A stretch of DNA of 9,701 bases from Bacteroidales bacterium UBA4772. Its GTDB lineage: Bacteria > Bacteroidota > Bacteroidia > Bacteroidales > VadinHA17. Of the stretch, positions 1-7,300 are shown piece after piece; positions within the stretch are counted from its first letter, which is position 1, and the number at the start of each line of letters is the position of its first letter. The stretch lies in assembly GCA_002403305.1 (NCBI GenBank), contig DHHM01000013.1, forward strand, positions 8,920-18,620, given 5' to 3'. The position numbers were made by a program, and so were the translations under genes. The notes beneath the pieces were generated by a model, which was not told the origin of the DNA, ran no database searches, and worked only from the letters and a program-made list of their open reading frames with translations.

Positions 1-28
1 AATCGCACATCGCAAATCGCACATCCCC
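1..28. repeat. Heptamer tandem repeat at the left edge
   Basis: The first 28 bases read as four 7-base units: AATCGCA, CATCGCA, AATCGCA, CATCCCC. The first three are perfect members of a (A/C)ATCGCA series and the fourth decays. Because AATCGCACAT occurs at 1-10 and again at 15-24, the pattern can also be described as a 14-base direct repeat. It lies just downstream of the trkA stop codon, in non-coding DNA, and is cut by the window edge, so the array may be longer. Its function is unknown. Short heptamer arrays of this kind are common as neutral or recombinogenic intergenic filler in some bacteria, which is my best guess here. Confidence 0.6.
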
Positions 29-33
29 GAGCC

Positions 34-1386
34 TTATTTCCTGTCGCCGGTAAAAAACTTATTGAGTTTGTCAAAGGCTGACGGCAGCGCGAAGACCACC
101 ACCTTGTCACCTGCCTGTATCAGCGTGTCACCGGTGGCTATGTAAGGCTTATACTTGCGTATGCCCCCCCCGACAATGGCATCTCTTGGAAAATCGATGA
201 GCTTCAGCGGTCCCGAGGTTATACGGGCACCCTCAGGGACATTGAATTCAATGACTTCGGCATCGGTGCCTGTCATCATCTTCACCTGGGTGACGTTGGG
301 GTTCATCGTGTGACGGAAGATCCGGCTGGCGGTGGCTATCTTCTTGTTGATGATGGTATCTATGCCCGAGTTCTCTGCCAGGTTGATGTACTCCATGTTC
401 TCGACCTCGGCGATCGTCTTCATCACACCTATCTTCTTGGCCAGGAGGCATGAGAGAATGTTTGTCTCAGAGTTTCCGGTGACAGCCACAAAGGCATCCA
501 TGTTCTGAAGCCCCTCCTCGGCCAGCAGGTCGCCGTCGCGGCCGTCGCCGTTGATAACCAGGGTATCCTCAAGGTCCTCGGCCAGATCACGACATTTCTC
601 CAGGTCGTAATCTATAAGCTTCACCTGGCAGTAGTTCTGAAGCTTCTGGGCTATATGCCTGCCGATACGGCTCCCTCCCAAAATCATAATGCTCTTGGCC
701 TCCACATTCTTCTTCCCTGAAAACTTCATCATGTCAGCGATGCCTTCACGTGTTGATATGACGAAGGCCAGGTCACCGTCAAGAAACTCTTCCTTGCCAC
801 GCGGGATGATAGTATGCTCATGCCTCTTTATGGCAACGGCACGATACTCAATTGACCCGATGGTGTTGGAGACCTCCTCAAGGCTTTTGTTAAGGACAGG
901 GGCATTCTTTTCAAGCTTCTGCACAAAGAGCGACAGCAACCCTCCGGCAAAGTCCATGAACTCGGTGGTGCCGGTCTCTTTCAGCAGGCTGATGACCTCC
1001 TTGGCAGCGATGAGCTCCGGGTATATCATATGGTCAACACCCATCGACCTGAAGAACTCCTTGTTGTTCCGTTCAAGGTATTCCATGTTGTCTACACGCG
1101 CAATCACCTTCTTGGCGCCCAGTTTCTTTGAAATGATGGCGGCGCTGATATTGGTGTCTTCATAGTGAGCTACTGCTATGAAGAGATCAGTGTTTTTCTT
1201 GAGGGCCTCCTTTAGTATGTTGAGGGAGGTGGCCGATCCTTCATATGTCAGAACATCAATTGATGAGTCAATAGGGGTGAGCCTCTCAACTTCGGAATCG
1301 ATAAGTATGATCTCGTGTTCGCTCTGCGAGAGCATCTTTGCAAGATGGGTGCCTACCTCTCCTGCGCCGGCAATGACTATCCTCAT
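34..1386 (-). CDS. trkA: Trk potassium uptake system, NAD-binding peripheral subunit TrkA
   Basis: This 450-residue protein is the cytoplasmic regulatory subunit that binds the membrane potassium channel TrkH/TrkG and gates it in response to nucleotides. It has the full double RCK layout: Rossmann domain 1 (about 1-120) with GAGEVG at 7-12 and the adenosine-ribose-binding Asp30, a first TrkA_C domain (about 140-215), Rossmann domain 2 (about 231-350) with GGSRIG at 237-242 and Asp259, and a second TrkA_C domain (about 365-450). The length is normal for the two-domain family. In the second Rossmann motif a Ser (239) stands where the central Gly of GxGxxG would be, so the two nucleotide sites may differ. 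The ATG start directly precedes the first beta strand (MRIVIAGAG). A TAACTTTG box lies 22 bases upstream, so it probably has its own promoter. The partner trkH is not in the window and would be expected further left. Eight G's in a row encode Gly406-408. Confidence 0.95.
   Translation of the reverse strand: MRIVIAGAGEVGTHLAKMLSQSEHEIILIDSEVERLTPIDSSIDVLTYEGSATSLNILKEALKKNTDLFIAVAHYEDTNISAAIISKKLGAKKVIARVDNMEYLERNNKEFFRSMGVDHMIYPELIAAKEVISLLKETGTTEFMDFAGGLLSLFVQKLEKNAPVLNKSLEEVSNTIGSIEYRAVAIKRHEHTIIPRGKEEFLDGDLAFVISTREGIADMMKFSGKKNVEAKSIMILGGSRIGRHIAQKLQNYCQVKLIDYDLEKCRDLAEDLEDTLVINGDGRDGDLLAEEGLQNMDAFVAVTGNSETNILSCLLAKKIGVMKTIAEVENMEYINLAENSGIDTIINKKIATASRIFRHTMNPNVTQVKMMTGTDAEVIEFNVPEGARITSGPLKLIDFPRDAIVGGGIRKYKPYIATGDTLIQAGDKVVVFALPSAFDKLNKFFTGDRK
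164..171 (-). repeat. G8 homopolymer tract inside trkA
   Basis: Eight consecutive G's on the coding strand encode most of Gly406-Gly407-Gly408. A one-base slip here would alter the last 43 or so residues, within the second TrkA_C domain. It is the longest G/C homopolymer I noticed in the window. The frame is intact in this sequence. Confidence 0.85.
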
Positions 1387-1408
1387 TTATGAATTGCTAT
1401 GGTTGCGG

Positions 1409-1416
1409 CAAAGTTA
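1409..1416 (-). promoter_or_regulatory. Candidate -7 promoter box of trkA
   Basis: On the minus strand this reads TAACTTTG, an exact match to the Bacteroidota -7 consensus TAnnTTTG, followed by C. It sits in the 43-base gap between the comEC stop and the trkA ATG, and would give a leader of roughly 15-20 bases. No clear TTTG -33 element stands at the usual 19-21 base spacing; the nearest is ATTG at 1441-1444, 24 bases away, inside the end of comEC. The same TAACTTTGC core precedes ruvX and nifJ. Confidence 0.5.
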
Positions 1417-1429
1417 ATCAAAAGATGTA

Positions 1430-3202
1430 TTAACCGGGTCCAATCACCTCAATCTTCAACCCACGGATGGCTGCATGCTTCCTCACCTCTGCAGGCAGAG
1501 TGCCTCCGGGTGGTGCCACTATCAGCAGCCGGCCCTGCTGCCACGCCTTGAGTTCGCTTCCACGGATAGCGTATGTTACCGGTCCTGATATATTGCTCTC
1601 CCGGCTGATCTTGAGGGTGTTGCAGACAGCAAAGAGCAACGCTGCAACGATAAAGGGTTTTAAGGTGATCCTGTATACCCTGAGAAGAGATGTGAGGAGG
1701 AGTGCTATGGCCACCGTCAGAAGTACCGTCTCGGCGGCGGTGAAGCCTATGTCGCCCAGCACAGCCCGGTCAACGGAACCGATAGTGCCTGTTATGCGCA
1801 GCATCAGTCCGGCAAGCCAGTCAAGAAGCGATGCTGCGAAGGATGACAGGAAGGGGATGGGGCTGGTAACAATGAGCAACAGTGTCAGCATGAGCACCAG
1901 GAACGTAATGGGTACTACCAGGATGTTTGACAGCGGGAAGAGGAGGGGAAAGATATTGAAAAGCCTCACTGTCAGTGCCATGGTGCCTGCCTGTGCCACC
2001 AGTGACAGTGCCGTCACCTGCCAGATATACCGTATGACCCTGTTGCCCGGCCTGATGAGTCCGGAGAAGCGATTGTAGAAGAGTATGATAAAAGCCACGG
2101 CAAGGTACGACAGTTGAAAGCCCGCCTCGAACAGTACTGCCGGGCGTGCCGCTGTCATGATAAAGGCTGATGCCAGCAGGCTGTTCATGGATGAGGCCGG
2201 ACGGCGGGTGAGAGTTCCTGCCTGGAGGAAGGTAAACATGATCGTCGCACGCAGTACCGACGGTGACAATCCTGTGATAAAGGCAAATCCCCAAAGCAGG
2301 GGTACCGTTATCACTGCCCTCAGCGGCTTCAGCCTGCCCCGCAGGAAGAAGAGCATCCATGAGAGCGCCATGCTGATCATCCCCACATGCAGTCCTGATA
2401 CGGCCATTATATGCATTACTCCTGACCTTGCAAAGGCTTCCAGATGTTCCCGGTCAAGCAGATCCCTGTCGCCCAGGGTGAGGGCGGTGACCACACCCAG
2501 CCCCTCATTACGGAGCCCTGCTTTGGCAAAGAGTGCTATCAGTGCGTGTGCCGTCCTCTGCGACCTCTCCCTGACCGTCAGCCTGGCAGCCGGCAGGTGG
2601 CTGATAATGTCCCTTGCCCTGAAGAAGCCGGTGTACCTGATGCCCCGGCCCTCCATGTAGCGGCTGTAGTTGAACTCGCAGGGGTTGCCGTTGTTTCGTA
2701 TCATTCGCGGGGTGAGATGAAGCTGCAGCTGATCACCGGGCTGCCAGCGCGAGGGGAGCGTGTCGCTTATGAAATAGAGAAGGAGGGAGCCTCGTGGCGA
2801 GCTATTGTCACCGGGCCTGAGTTTATCCCGTGGCGCATTGTCTCCGTCTCTGCCGGCCACGCTGATGATGGCCACGCTGAAGGAGTAGCTGGCGTTCTTT
2901 TTATGGGGGTATTCTGACAGCCTTACGGTAACGGTCTGGCGGCTCTCCTCCAGATGACTGCAGCGCCTGAGGTCGTTCAGACGGAGAAGGTAACCTGCAG
3001 AAAATATGAAGAGGGACAACAGAAAGCCGAAGAGTGTATCGGAGAAAAACTCTTTTCTGCTTAGCCGCCATGTCATCATGGCAAAGGCTGTCAGGGCGGT
3101 GATGACGGCTGCCACGGTAAAGCGAGGCAGCAGCTCACCCACGATCACGCCGGCACATAACGGCACAAACAGTCTCAGGAATGGTATCTCCCTGATATGC
3201 AC
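1430..3202 (-). CDS. comEC: ComEC/Rec2-family DNA uptake channel, no metallo-beta-lactamase domain
   Basis: This 590-residue polytopic inner-membrane protein belongs to the family that carries single-stranded DNA into the cytoplasm in natural transformation. Hydrophobic N-terminal segments (about 10-72) are followed by a soluble DUF4131/OB-like region (about 85-205, with PCEFNYSRYM at 174-183) and then the Competence membrane domain (about 230-530). Hallmarks visible there are HIMAVSGLHVGM (264-275), SPSVLRATIM (313-322) and FQLSYLA (362-368). The protein stops about 60 residues after the last membrane segment, so the C-terminal metallo-beta-lactamase domain of Bacillus-type ComEC is absent; this is usual in Bacteroidota to my knowledge. 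I found no sign of a frameshift. The start is GTG: an in-frame TGA two codons upstream (3208-3206) rules out any earlier start, and IPFLRLFVPLCAG fits the family N terminus. Residues 117-137 form a charged loop with two similar GDN..PR segments. It follows def after 62 bases. No other competence genes are in view, so activity in transformation is inferred. Confidence 0.92.
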   Translation of the reverse strand: MHIREIPFLRLFVPLCAGVIVGELLPRFTVAAVITALTAFAMMTWRLSRKEFFSDTLFGFLLSLFIFSAGYLLRLNDLRRCSHLEESRQTVTVRLSEYPHKKNASYSFSVAIISVAGRDGDNAPRDKLRPGDNSSPRGSLLLYFISDTLPSRWQPGDQLQLHLTPRMIRNNGNPCEFNYSRYMEGRGIRYTGFFRARDIISHLPAARLTVRERSQRTAHALIALFAKAGLRNEGLGVVTALTLGDRDLLDREHLEAFARSGVMHIMAVSGLHVGMISMALSWMLFFLRGRLKPLRAVITVPLLWGFAFITGLSPSVLRATIMFTFLQAGTLTRRPASSMNSLLASAFIMTAARPAVLFEAGFQLSYLAVAFIILFYNRFSGLIRPGNRVIRYIWQVTALSLVAQAGTMALTVRLFNIFPLLFPLSNILVVPITFLVLMLTLLLIVTSPIPFLSSFAASLLDWLAGLMLRITGTIGSVDRAVLGDIGFTAAETVLLTVAIALLLTSLLRVYRITLKPFIVAALLFAVCNTLKISRESNISGPVTYAIRGSELKAWQQGRLLIVAPPGGTLPAEVRKHAAIRGLKIEVIGPG

Positions 3203-3222
3203 GGGTCACAGCTTTAGACCCG
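3202..3222 (-). promoter_or_regulatory. Inverted repeat overlapping the comEC start codon
   Basis: CGGGTC (3202-3207) and GACCCG (3217-3222) are perfect complements separated by 9 bases. The base at 3202 is the first base of the GTG start codon. The repeat fills the space between the candidate -7 box and the start. It could be an operator, or a small hairpin at the very 5' end of the mRNA that hides the start; because transcription would begin near the outer arm, the operator reading is at least as likely. A 6-base palindrome can also be chance. Confidence 0.35.
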
Positions 3223-3223
3223 G

Positions 3224-3254
3224 TAAAGATAAATCAATCGTGAAGAAAAGTCAA
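3224..3254 (-). promoter_or_regulatory. Candidate comEC promoter with -33 and -7 elements
   Basis: On the minus strand TTGAC (3254-3250) is followed by TATCTTTA (3231-3224). There are 20 bases between TTG and the TA of the second box, within the 19-21 base spacing known for Bacteroidota promoters. The -7 box matches TAnnTTTG at all positions but the last. It lies wholly in the def-comEC gap and would start a transcript of about 15 bases leader before the GTG. This is the only promoter candidate in the window with both elements at proper spacing. Confidence 0.5.
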
Positions 3255-3264
3255 CACCCCACGG

Positions 3265-3825
3265 TCATCTTCCGTTGGGTAGTACAGTACGGTAGTCAGC
3301 TTCGAAACGTCCTTTGCCTATATCATTCAGCTTTCCCCGCAGAAGCCTGCGGCGCAGCGGGTAAAGCCTGTCAGTGAAGAGCACTCCGTCAAGATGGTCA
3401 TACTCATGAAGCACAACCCTTGCCTTGTAACCCTTGTAAACCTCGTCGTGAAAATTCCACTCCTGGTCGTAATACTGTATCCTCACCTCTGACTCGCGGT
3501 CCACCTCCTCATGTATGCCCGGGATGCTGAGACATCCTTCGTTCATTGGCACCCTGTCTCCCTTGCGTTCCATTACCTGCGGATTGATAAAGGCCTGTTT
3601 GAAATCTTTCATATCCGGGTAGTCATCGCCGAGAGGCTTACCGTCAATGACGAAGAGCCTTATTGACTTACCTATCTGAGGCGCTGCCAGTCCGAGACCC
3701 TCAGACTGGTACATGGTTTCGAACATATCGGCTATGAGGGTGTCGAGGTCCGGGAAGTCGCGCTCTATGTCGCGTGCAACTTTGCGGAGCACCGGATGGC
3801 CGTACACGTAGATCGGATATGTCAT
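3265..3825 (-). CDS. def: Peptide deformylase
   Basis: This cytoplasmic metalloenzyme removes the formyl group from the N-terminal methionine of nascent proteins. The 186-residue length is normal. All three family motifs are intact: GLGLAAPQIG (43-52), EGCLS (96-100) with the metal ligand Cys98, and HEYDHLDG (140-147) with ligands His140 and His144 and the catalytic Glu141. The ATG start gives a family-like MTYPIYVYGHPVLR N terminus and overlaps the ruvX stop in an ATGA (3825-3822), which suggests translational coupling with ruvX. A ruvX-def pair is a familiar order in Bacteroidota. The basic C-terminal tail (about 155-172, LRRRLLRGK) is a normal variation. I am confident of the function. Confidence 0.97.
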   Translation of the reverse strand: MTYPIYVYGHPVLRKVARDIERDFPDLDTLIADMFETMYQSEGLGLAAPQIGKSIRLFVIDGKPLGDDYPDMKDFKQAFINPQVMERKGDRVPMNEGCLSIPGIHEEVDRESEVRIQYYDQEWNFHDEVYKGYKARVVLHEYDHLDGVLFTDRLYPLRRRLLRGKLNDIGKGRFEADYRTVLPNGR

Positions 3826-4256
3826 TGTTCTCTCTTTTTGTTGTTCTCACTGAGGGTGAGCCACGACTGAAGTATGATTGACGCACTGATGCGATCAACC
3901 AGTGCCTTGTCGCGCCTGCCGCTCTTTTTTACTCCACCGTCGATCATCGCGTTCATGGCTATCTGCGAGGTGAAGCGCTCATCGGCAAGATGAAGCGCCA
4001 CCGTCGGAAAGACCTTCCTGAACCTCTTAATGAACGGATCAATGTACTTTACACTTTCACTGGGCAGATTGTTCACGGTAACCGGATACCCAATGATAAC
4101 ATCTGTCACATTTTCCCTGAAGAGGTAATCCTTAAGGAAGGCTTCGAGCTGGCCTGAGGGGACGGTGGCAAGTGGCGAGGCAATGATCCTCATCGGGTCA
4201 GTCACCGCCAATCCGCAGCGTTTTCTTCCGTAGTCAATCGCCAATGCCCTGCTCAA
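3822..4256 (-). CDS. ruvX: RuvX/YqgF-family RNase H-fold putative pre-16S rRNA nuclease
   Basis: The 144-residue protein belongs to the YqgF family, linked to 5' end maturation of 16S rRNA and also classed as a putative Holliday junction resolvase. The conserved acidic sites are present: AIDYGRKRCGLAVTD (6-20, Asp8), VIIGYP (53-58), ADERFTS (91-97, Glu93) and LVDRISASIILQSWL (119-133, Asp121). The start deserves attention: it is TTG at 4256, giving MSRALAIDYG, which matches the usual family N terminus. Reading upstream to the in-frame TAA at 4325-4323 shows no ATG or GTG; CTG at 4259 is the only near alternative. The stop overlaps the def start by four bases. A TAACTTTGC box 62 bases upstream gives a likely promoter, and the preceding nifJ is insulated by a terminator, so ruvX-def probably starts a new transcription unit. 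Confidence 0.93.
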   Translation of the reverse strand: MSRALAIDYGRKRCGLAVTDPMRIIASPLATVPSGQLEAFLKDYLFRENVTDVIIGYPVTVNNLPSESVKYIDPFIKRFRKVFPTVALHLADERFTSQIAMNAMIDGGVKKSGRRDKALVDRISASIILQSWLTLSENNKKREQ

Positions 4257-4317
4257 CAGCTTCGTTATTGATTTTTCGTTTACAGTTGTTCTTTCCGACG
4301 GAACTGATTTTGCTGTG

Positions 4318-4325
4318 CAAAGTTA
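4318..4325 (-). promoter_or_regulatory. Candidate -7 promoter box of ruvX-def
   Basis: TAACTTTG on the minus strand, followed by CAC, matches the Bacteroidota TAnnTTTG consensus exactly. It would start a leader of about 55 bases before the TTG codon of ruvX. No well-placed TTTG exists; the nearest ends at 4340, only 14 bases upstream, but the T-run of the nifJ terminator (4348-4341) covers the position where the -33 element would be. Confidence 0.5.
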
Positions 4326-4340
4326 CCGGTTTCCAGCGAC

Positions 4341-4371
4341 AAAAAAAAGAGAGCCGGTCTGTCCGGCTCTC
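4341..4371 (-). terminator. Rho-independent terminator of nifJ
   Basis: On the minus strand GAGAGCCGG (4371-4363), loop ACAGA, CCGGCTCTC (4357-4349) form a perfect 9-base GC-rich stem, followed at once by eight T's (4348-4341). It lies 22 bases after the nifJ TAG stop. This is a textbook intrinsic terminator and should end the nifJ transcript before ruvX. On the plus strand it has no T-run of matching quality, so it acts in one direction. Confidence 0.93.
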
Positions 4372-4393
4372 CTGGTTATGGTTAAGAACAGTT

Positions 4394-7300
4394 CTATTCT
4401 GTCTTTTCTTTTGCCTCTTCTTCGACGGTTCCGAATTCCATCTCCGAGAGTCGTTTGTAGCTTTCATATCTCCATTTGGAATTCTCCTCGGCCTGCTTGA
4501 ACAGTACTTCAGCTTCCTGCGGGAACTCCTTGAGAAGGGCAGTATAGCGAACCTCTGACTTGAGGAAATCCTGGAACTTGCTCCAGTCAGGCTCCTTGGA
4601 GTCGAGCTGGAAGGGGTTCTTGCCCTGGTGCTCAAGGCGCGGGTCATTCCTGTAGAGATGCCAGTAACCTGCTGTCACTGCATCCTTCTCCTGTTCCTGC
4701 GACTTGCCCATGCCTTTGCGGAGGCCGTGGTTGATGCAGGGTGAGTAGGCTATGATGAGTGACGGGCCGGGGAACTCCTCGGCCTCACGTATGGCCTTGA
4801 AGTACTGGTTCTGGCTGGCTCCCATGGCTACCTGTGCAACGTAGACATAACCGTAGGTCATGGCCATCTGTCCCAGATCCTTCTTGCGTATCTTCTTTCC
4901 CGATGCGGCAAACTTGGCTACGGCACCTGCGGGGGTCGACTTGGAAGCCTGGCCTCCGGTGTTCGAGTAGACCTCGGTGTCAAGCACCAGGAGGTTGATA
5001 TCTTCTCCTGAGGCAAGCACATGGTCAAGGCCGCCATAACCGATGTCGTATGCCCATCCGTCACCGCCGAAGACCCAGTACGACCTCTTGACGAGGTATT
5101 GCTTCAGGTCGAGTATCTCCTTACATACCGGGGCCTTATCCTTCTCACAGGCGGCGATCACCTTCTCAGATGCGCTCCTGCTGGTTTTGGCATTGTTCTT
5201 TTCAGCGATCCATTCGTTGAAAGCAGCCACGGTTACAGGGGCAAGGCCGCCATCGATGTTCTCCTTCATCAGGCGCTCAATGCGTTGCCTGATGCGTGTG
5301 GCTCCCAGCATCAGTCCGAAGCCATACTCCGCGTTGTCTTCGAAGAGGGAGTTGGCCCATGCCGGACCGTTGCCGTTCCTGTTAACGGTATAGGGCATCG
5401 AAGGTGCCGAGCCGCCGTAGATCGACGAGCATCCCGTAGCATTGGATATGACCATCCGGTCACCAAAGAGTTGGGTGATAGCCTTTATATAGGGTGTCTC
5501 GCCGCATCCTGCGCACGCTCCCGAGAACTCAAAGAGCGGCTGGGCAAACTGCGAGTTCTTGACGTTGGTGTACTTGTCAACAAGGGTATCCTTGTATCCC
5601 ACCACTTCATGCATGTAGGTCCAGAAGTCGGCCTGGTGCATCTGCGACTCAAGCGGCTTCATGATGAGAGCCTTCTCCTTTGACGGACAGACGTCGGCAC
5701 AGTTGCCGCAGCCGGTACAGTCGAGGACGCTCACCTGTATCCTGAACTTGTGTGTTTTGGTGTTTCCGATACCCTGTTTGGCGGTGATGCCTTCAGGTGC
5801 TGCAGCCAGCTCTTCATCAGTAAGAAGGAAGGGACGGATGGCAGCGTGAGGACATACGTACGAGCATTGGTTGCACTGGGTACAGGGATCGATCTGCCAC
5901 TCGGGCACGTTAACTGCTATTCCCCTCTTCTCCCAGGCAGCCGTGCCGGCAGGAAAGGTGCCGTCTTCACGCCCGACGAAGGCGCTGACAGGAAGATCGT
6001 CACCGCGCTGGCCGTTAATGACGTCAGCAACATCACGTATGAATTCCGGTCTCTTGCCGTCAACAGCAGGAGGAGCAACCTTCATCGATGCCCACTCGGC
6101 AGGTATCTCAACCTTTGTGACCATGCCGCCGCGGTCAATGGCTTCATTGTTCATCTTCACAATGTTCTCGCCCTTCTTACCGTAGGCTTTTACAACAGCA
6201 TGCTTCATCTCATCTATGGCAAGCTTGTAGGGAATCACCTCCGCCACCTTGAAGAAGGCACTCTGCATGATGGTGTTGGTACGTGTTCCAAGGCCAATCT
6301 CCTCAGCTATCTCGGTGGCATTGATGATGTAGAAATCTATGTTGTTTTCTGCCAGGTATCTCTTTATGTGGTCGGGAAGCTTGCTCCTGGTCTCCTCTGC
6401 ATCCCAGATGGAGTTGAGGAGGAAGATGCCGCCTTTCTTCAGCCCCTTGAGCATGTCATACTTGTCAAGGTATGCCGGAACATGGCACGCGACGAAATCG
6501 GGTGTGTTAACCAGGTAGGGCGAACGGATGGGCTTGTCTCCGAACCTGAGGTGCGAGACGGTAATACCGCCCGACTTCTTGGAGTCATAGGCGAAGTAGG
6601 CCTGGCAATATTTGTCGGTGGTCTCACCTATGATCTTGATGGAGTTCTTGTTGGCACCGACGGTACCGTCAGACCCAAGTCCGTAGAACTTGGCTGAATA
6701 GGTGCTCCTGTCACTGACGTTGATCTCGGGAAGCAGGGGCAACGACCTGAAGGTCACATCGTCCTTAATCCCTACGGTGAACTGGTTCATCGGCTTCTCC
6801 TGCTCCATGTTTTCAAAGACAGAGATGATCTGTGCAGGAGTGGTGTCCTTCGAGCTGAGCCCGTATCGTCCGCCGAGTATGACCGGACGTACATCCCTGT
6901 CATAGAATACATCCTTAACGTCAAGATAGAGCGGTTCTCCGTTGGCTCCCGGCTCCTTGGTACGGTCAAGCACGGTAATGGTTTTGACCTTCCCCGGCAG
7001 TACGTTCAGCAGATATTTTGCCGAGAAGGGCCTGTAAAGATGAACGGTGATGAGCCCCAGTTTGCTGCCTTTGGTTTCTGCAAGATAGTCGATGGTCTCC
7101 CTGATGGTCTCGGTGACCGAACCCATTGCCATGATGATGTGCTCTGCATCGGGATCACCGTAGTAGGTGAAGGGCTTGTATTCGCGCCCGGTCAGGGCTG
7201 ATATCTGCTCCATGTATTCATTGACCGTGTCGTCAAGGTTTTCATAGAACGGGTTTGAGGCCTCCCTGGCCTGGAAGAAGATGTCAGGGTTCTGTGCTGT

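Noticed and set aside
1..28. CRISPR array edge
   Set aside because: Units are 7 bases in direct tandem without spacers, unlike CRISPR repeats of about 23-47 bases separated by unique spacers.
1467..2360. Overlapping frames on both strands within comEC (plus strand 1467-2078, minus strand 1821-2360)
   Set aside because: Both lie inside the conserved Competence domain, which is continuous in its own frame, so they are shadows and not evidence of a frameshift.
4283..4306. Small inverted repeat CAGTT/AACTG in the ruvX leader as a riboswitch or attenuator
   Set aside because: Only five base pairs with a 14-base loop and no T-run or known riboswitch core; chance is the simpler explanation.
4234..4647. 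Minus-strand frame bridging the end of nifJ, the gap and the start of ruvX
   Set aside because: It is in the wrong frame for both genes, crosses a strong terminator, and its sequence is of low complexity without family resemblance.
5021..5683. Plus-strand reading frame of 220 codons opposite nifJ
   Set aside because: It is antisense to the TPP-binding and ferredoxin domains of PFOR, with no recognisable domain and no promoter-like sequence of its own.
5750..6697. Long plus-strand reading frame of 315 codons opposite nifJ
   Set aside because: It lies wholly antisense to a complete PFOR with all catalytic motifs, resembles no known family, and is explained by the codon bias of the sense gene.
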